From the NCBI GenBank assembly GCA_002422395.1, contig DIUY01000028.1, positions 1-64,000 of the forward strand: a stretch of 64,000 nt of DNA, written 5' to 3'. Positions 61,076-64,000 of the stretch are shown one piece after another (the first letter of the stretch is position 1; each line of letters begins with the position of its first letter). The notes under the pieces are model-generated. The model was not told where the DNA came from. It saw nothing but the letters and a program-made list of their open reading frames with translations, and made no database searches. Position numbers and translations under genes: made by a program. Source of the stretch: Methylococcaceae bacterium UBA6146 (GTDB lineage: Bacteria > Pseudomonadota > Gammaproteobacteria > Methylococcales > Methylomonadaceae).

Positions 61076-62380
61076 TTACAAGTTTGTGAAAAATTTTTTC
61101 ATCACGCCAATCATATAATGGTGGTCTTGCACCCCCGCGCTCTCCCTAAGGCTGTGCATCGCCCACATCGGATTGCCGACATCGACAGAGCGTATGCCCA
61201 GTTTTGCCGAGGTGATGGGGCCTATGGTGCTGCCGCAAGGCAAGTCACAACGATGCGAATACTTCTGGTAGGGAACGCCCGCCTCAATGCACCAGTTGGC
61301 AAACATTGCTTCGGATACGCTTTCTGAACTGTAACGGCGGCTGGCATTGACTTTAATCACCGGACCGTTATTGACCAGCACTTTATGGTCGGCATCGTAA
61401 GCAAGCGGAAAATTGGGTTGGTAGGCATGTGCCATATCAGCGCTGATTAAAAAGCTTTTTGCCAATGTCCGGGCGTAATCCTGTTTATCTGCCGTAGCCA
61501 TCAAGGCAATCCGTTCAAGCACATCGGGAAGAAAGCTGCCGTCCGCGCCTTTATTGCTTTCACTGCCAATTTCTTCATGGTCAAAAAACGCACAAACTAG
61601 CGTGTTGCCCGCTGATAATGCCGCTTCATCAAGCAAAGCCGTTAAAGCTGCATGACAAGAAGCGAGGTTGTCGAGCTGGCTATTGCTATAAAACTCCTGG
61701 TTTGCCCCCCAGAACGCACCTTTTTGGGTGTCGTAAACGTTAAGCTCCCATGCCAATATCTGTCCGGCGGCTATCCCTGATTGCTGTTGCAGGCATTGCA
61801 TAAAATAGGGCTGCGGCAATTGCGCTTCAGACACACGGGCCAGAAGTAACGGCAGCTCGTATTGTTTTTGTAGTTTCAAGCCGTCATCGTTAACGCCACG
61901 GTTTAAATGGATCGCCAGATTCGGCAACCTTAACAGGGCTTGGTCAAACCGGACTAATTGGCTGGCTATTTCACCTTGCGCATTCTTGTAGCTGATGCGT
62001 CCGGCAAGGCTTAAGTCGCGGTCGGTAAACGTTGCCAGGATAGGCCCGCCATAAATTTCAACACTTAGCCTGATAAAACCATCAAGATAATTCGCGGCAT
62101 TGGGCTTAAGCCGTAAACCTGGCGAGTCAGTGTGTGCGCCAATAATTTTAAACCCCGTTTCCGGCAACGGCTTTTGTCCGTGGACAAATAAGATAATCGA
62201 TGAACCGTCGCGGATAACGTAATAACGCCCGCCGGGCTTTAGTAGCCATTTTGCCGATTCGTCCAGGCGCTCAAACTGAAACGCGGCAAGCCGGTCTTCA
62301 ATGCTCTTGACCGCATGCCACGGGCTGGGGCTTGCATCAATAAAATCCAGCAGGTCTTTAACCTGTTGCGCGGCATTCAT
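61076..62380 (-). CDS. apeB: M18-family aminopeptidase
   Basis: Cytosolic zinc aminopeptidase of 434 residues from ATG 62380 (MNAAQQVKDLLDFIDASPSPWHAV). Metal-site motifs: GAHTDSPGLR, DHEEIGSESNKGADGSF and ISADMAHAYQPNF, then CDLPCGSTIGPI and MWAMHSLRESAG, all typical of M18 (ApeB/Dap2-like). The stop is close to nothing else on this strand. The start overlaps the msrB stop by 4 nt. Confidence 0.93.
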   Translation of the reverse strand: MNAAQQVKDLLDFIDASPSPWHAVKSIEDRLAAFQFERLDESAKWLLKPGGRYYVIRDGSSIILFVHGQKPLPETGFKIIGAHTDSPGLRLKPNAANYLDGFIRLSVEIYGGPILATFTDRDLSLAGRISYKNAQGEIASQLVRFDQALLRLPNLAIHLNRGVNDDGLKLQKQYELPLLLARVSEAQLPQPYFMQCLQQQSGIAAGQILAWELNVYDTQKGAFWGANQEFYSNSQLDNLASCHAALTALLDEAALSAGNTLVCAFFDHEEIGSESNKGADGSFLPDVLERIALMATADKQDYARTLAKSFLISADMAHAYQPNFPLAYDADHKVLVNNGPVIKVNASRRYSSESVSEAMFANWCIEAGVPYQKYSHRCDLPCGSTIGPITSAKLGIRSVDVGNPMWAMHSLRESAGVQDHHYMIGVMKKFFTNL

Positions 62381-62787
62381 GGGGCTTCGTGCAAGTCTAA
62401 GGCGGCTGAATTGATGCAATAGCGCAGTCCGGTAGGCTGTGGGCCATCGGTAAACACATGCCCCAAATGGGCAGTGCAGTTCTTACAGGTCACTTCAACG
62501 CGGCGCATACCGTGGCTGGTGTCAACGTGTTCGGCAACACTGCCTTTAGACAGGATGTCCCAAAAGCTCGGCCAGCCGGACCCCGAATCGTATTTATGCT
62601 CGGAAGAAAATAATGGGCTGCCACAGCAAACACAATGGTAAGTCCCCTTTTTTTTACAATCGGTGTATTTGCCTGTAAAGGGGGGCTCAGTGCCTTTCAT
62701 GCGGCAGACAGAAAATTGCTCAGGTGTTAAATGGGTGTTGTCAGTGGCCGGCCTTTGCTTGGCGTCAGTGTCATTTTTATTGGTCAT
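62377..62787 (-). CDS. msrB: methionine-R-sulfoxide reductase B
   Basis: Reduces methionine-R-sulfoxide in oxidised proteins. The 136-residue protein has two zinc-binding C-x-x-C pairs (CVCCGSPLF and CKNCTAHLGHVF), SGSGWPSFW, and the catalytic Cys in GLRYCINSAAL. The extra N-terminal ~25 residues are polar. Coupled to apeB by a 4-nt overlap. Confidence 0.95.
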   Translation of the reverse strand: MTNKNDTDAKQRPATDNTHLTPEQFSVCRMKGTEPPFTGKYTDCKKKGTYHCVCCGSPLFSSEHKYDSGSGWPSFWDILSKGSVAEHVDTSHGMRRVEVTCKNCTAHLGHVFTDGPQPTGLRYCINSAALDLHEAP

Positions 62788-62996
62788 GATGTCACAGTAG
62801 TTTTGGCGGTTTAAAAATTGAATTGTACGCTTTCAAAGTGGCATAACCAAAAGTTCGATTGTTTCATATGCGCCCTCCAATGCCGGAAACCGACGTTGTA
62901 TCCTGCTTGTGCGCACAAGAAATAGATTGCAACCTGAACAACGTTTTGTAAAATTAAACGCTTTGTAAAATCATCTGGATTGGAGTCTTGTTAACA

Positions 62997-63311
62997 ATGC
63001 AAAAAATTTTTACGGGCCGTGGTAATGTCACGGTCATTCTTATAAGTTTATTGGCAAGCGCTTGTGCCTCAGAACGCCCCGTAGCCGTTATGCCGATTGC
63101 GCCCGCGTTATCTGGTGATCAAATGTTGCGTGAAAGTGAGGGCATAGCACATTTAAGCAACCGCTGGAAAAGCGGCAAACAGCTGGCTGAAAAAGGAAAT
63201 TTAATGGTGCGCGAGGGGCAGGGAAAAGTTGATGAAGGCAATCGGCTGATTGATGAGGGCACAAAAATAATGCGCGAGAGCGAGGAAAGCTATAAAAACA
63301 TTAAAAAGTGA
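62997..63311 (+). CDS. small lipoprotein with heptad-like repeats
   Basis: A 104-residue protein from ATG 62997. Signal peptide ISLLASAC is a lipobox (Cys about residue 24). The mature part is charged and repetitive (LAEKGNLMVREGQGKVDEGNRLIDEGTKIMRESEESY), likely an alpha-helical rod. Similar lipoproteins occur in gammaproteobacteria without known role. A terminator follows. Confidence 0.75.
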   Translation: MQKIFTGRGNVTVILISLLASACASERPVAVMPIAPALSGDQMLRESEGIAHLSNRWKSGKQLAEKGNLMVREGQGKVDEGNRLIDEGTKIMRESEESYKNIKK

Positions 63312-63396
63312 CGGTTAAGGGTGGCTTGGAATGTGTTTGCCCGCTGTTTGATGGCGTACCGATACTCAACAGCTGAACCTTGCCTTGCGGGGCAAT

Positions 63397-63422
63397 AACC
63401 CTTTATTTTTAAGGGGTTTTTG
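63397..63422 (+). terminator. terminator after the lipoprotein gene
   Basis: Stem ACCCTT / AAGGGGT with an AT-rich loop, followed by a T-run (63417-63422), about 85 nt after the stop. Confidence 0.6.
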
Positions 63423-63620
63423 TTTTCTTAGGCCGTTTGCAAAAGCACGGAGAAAAAATGAATAATTTATTTTCTCATTTGGTTTAAATTTATTGTTCTA
63501 TGCTAGAATCCACAACCGTACTTACCTGGCTAATCCAAGTTTCCCGTCAAAAAATGGAGCCGCTTATTGGCAGGCTAAGTTCAAATAATTTAACTACTAA
63601 TCACAAGGTTGATACGTAAA

Positions 63621-64000
63621 ATGACATTTTTTAAAAAAATCGCGGTATCTTTTATTATGGCCGCTGCTATGGCGGCGGTTTCATCAGCCGCTTTTGCAGA
63701 AGCTGAAGGCGCCGCTGTAGTTAAAGCGGCAGCTGAAGGCACGGTTGCTAAAATTGAAGAAGCAGTTAGCTTGCTTGAAAAAGGCGGCGATAAAGCTGAA
63801 ATTATCAAAGCAATTAACGATGCCCGCCAACTCCAAAAAGAATTTCGCTATGAATTGACCGAGCGTCAACGTCAAAAAGCCAACGATAAATTAAGAATTG
63901 CCCGCCAAGAGTTTGAAAACGGCGAAGTGCAACCAGCAGAAGCAACGCTAAGGGCGGCTTTAGCGTCATTTAAAGAAATGCTGGACCAGTATAACGCAGC
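63621..64000 (+). CDS. periplasmic helical protein, partial (runs off right edge)
   Basis: From ATG 63621 the frame stays open to the window end (126 codons). A signal peptide ends SAAFA-EAEG (cleavage about residue 26), then Ala/Lys/Glu-rich helix with AAAEGTVAKIEEAVSLLEKGGDKAEII and RYELTERQRQKANDKLRIARQEFENGE. No family is recognised; the helical content suggests a small metal- or stress-associated periplasmic protein. The GTAAA before ATG is a weak ribosome site. Confidence 0.65.
   Translation, partial: MTFFKKIAVSFIMAAAMAAVSSAAFAEAEGAAVVKAAAEGTVAKIEEAVSLLEKGGDKAEIIKAINDARQLQKEFRYELTERQRQKANDKLRIARQEFENGEVQPAEATLRAALASFKEMLDQYNA

Overview
The window most likely comes from a gammaproteobacterial methanotroph (Methylococcales-like). 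A four-gene operon for methanofuran/tetrahydromethanopterin-type C1 cofactors lies beside folP (50.9-55.0 kb). There is also a nitrogen-fixation type Fe-S operon behind a NifA/sigma-54 promoter (7.7-10.4 kb), an exosortase-associated acyltransferase, twitching-motility ATPases, and Proteobacteria-type pterin, purine and glycine-cleavage genes. The organism assignment is inferred from gene content; no rRNA gene is present.

Layout. 0-1.2 kb: an integron integrase with a putative attI core at the extreme left edge, so any cassette array would run off the window to the left. 1.2-4.4 kb: macAB-type exporter. 4.5-12.3 kb: a cupin, a SagB-type double nitroreductase with a small putative cysteine hydrolase, NifZ-like protein, then iscA-nifU-nifS, an FKBP isomerase and YggS. 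12.4-19 kb: ordinary housekeeping genes (pilT, pilU, purC, mazG, a PfkB kinase, dgkA, gcvH, grxC, DUF1289). 19.4-24.1 kb: a run of small general-stress genes (hemerythrin, one-TM peptide, DUF883, BON, glycine-rich membrane protein, DUF2383, cupin, EF-hand).

24.2-29.3 kb is a decaying defence-like island. It holds a truncated DUF4007 gene, the C-terminal half of a large protein with a frameshift, a UPF0175/PIN (DUF3368) toxin-antitoxin pair, an intact PP-loop PAPS-reductase-like gene, an intact DUF4007-like gene, a Phd antitoxin, a broken RelE toxin and an N-terminal cysteine desulfurase scrap. The PP-loop and desulfurase parts suggest sulfur chemistry on DNA, but the system is incomplete here. 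29.8-32.6 kb is a zinc-uptake pair (zur and a ZnuD-like receptor), each behind a Zur-box palindrome. 32.8-39.2 kb mixes remnants of IS1-, IS481- and IS701-like elements with a tRNA-Arg, a universal stress protein and a CPA2 antiporter.

39.4-50 kb is a metal/xenobiotic resistance region. arsRCDA is present but no arsenite pump is seen; where one would be expected there is a three-part chimera of arsC, a membrane fusion protein and cytochrome c peroxidase fragments. A decayed histidine kinase follows, then a TetR-controlled MFP-permease-ATPase-outer-membrane-factor exporter. 50.9-58 kb and beyond hold C1-cofactor biosynthesis, folP, the acyltransferase, a translationally coupled YfiR - GGDEF/EAL - TonB-receptor operon, apeB-msrB, a small lipoprotein and a partial periplasmic protein running off the right edge.

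Three dispersed palindromic repeat families link these regions. The best defined is a ~100-bp MITE (three copies) whose ends resemble the terminus of the broken IS1-family element at 33.5 kb; one copy has a perfect 8-bp target duplication.
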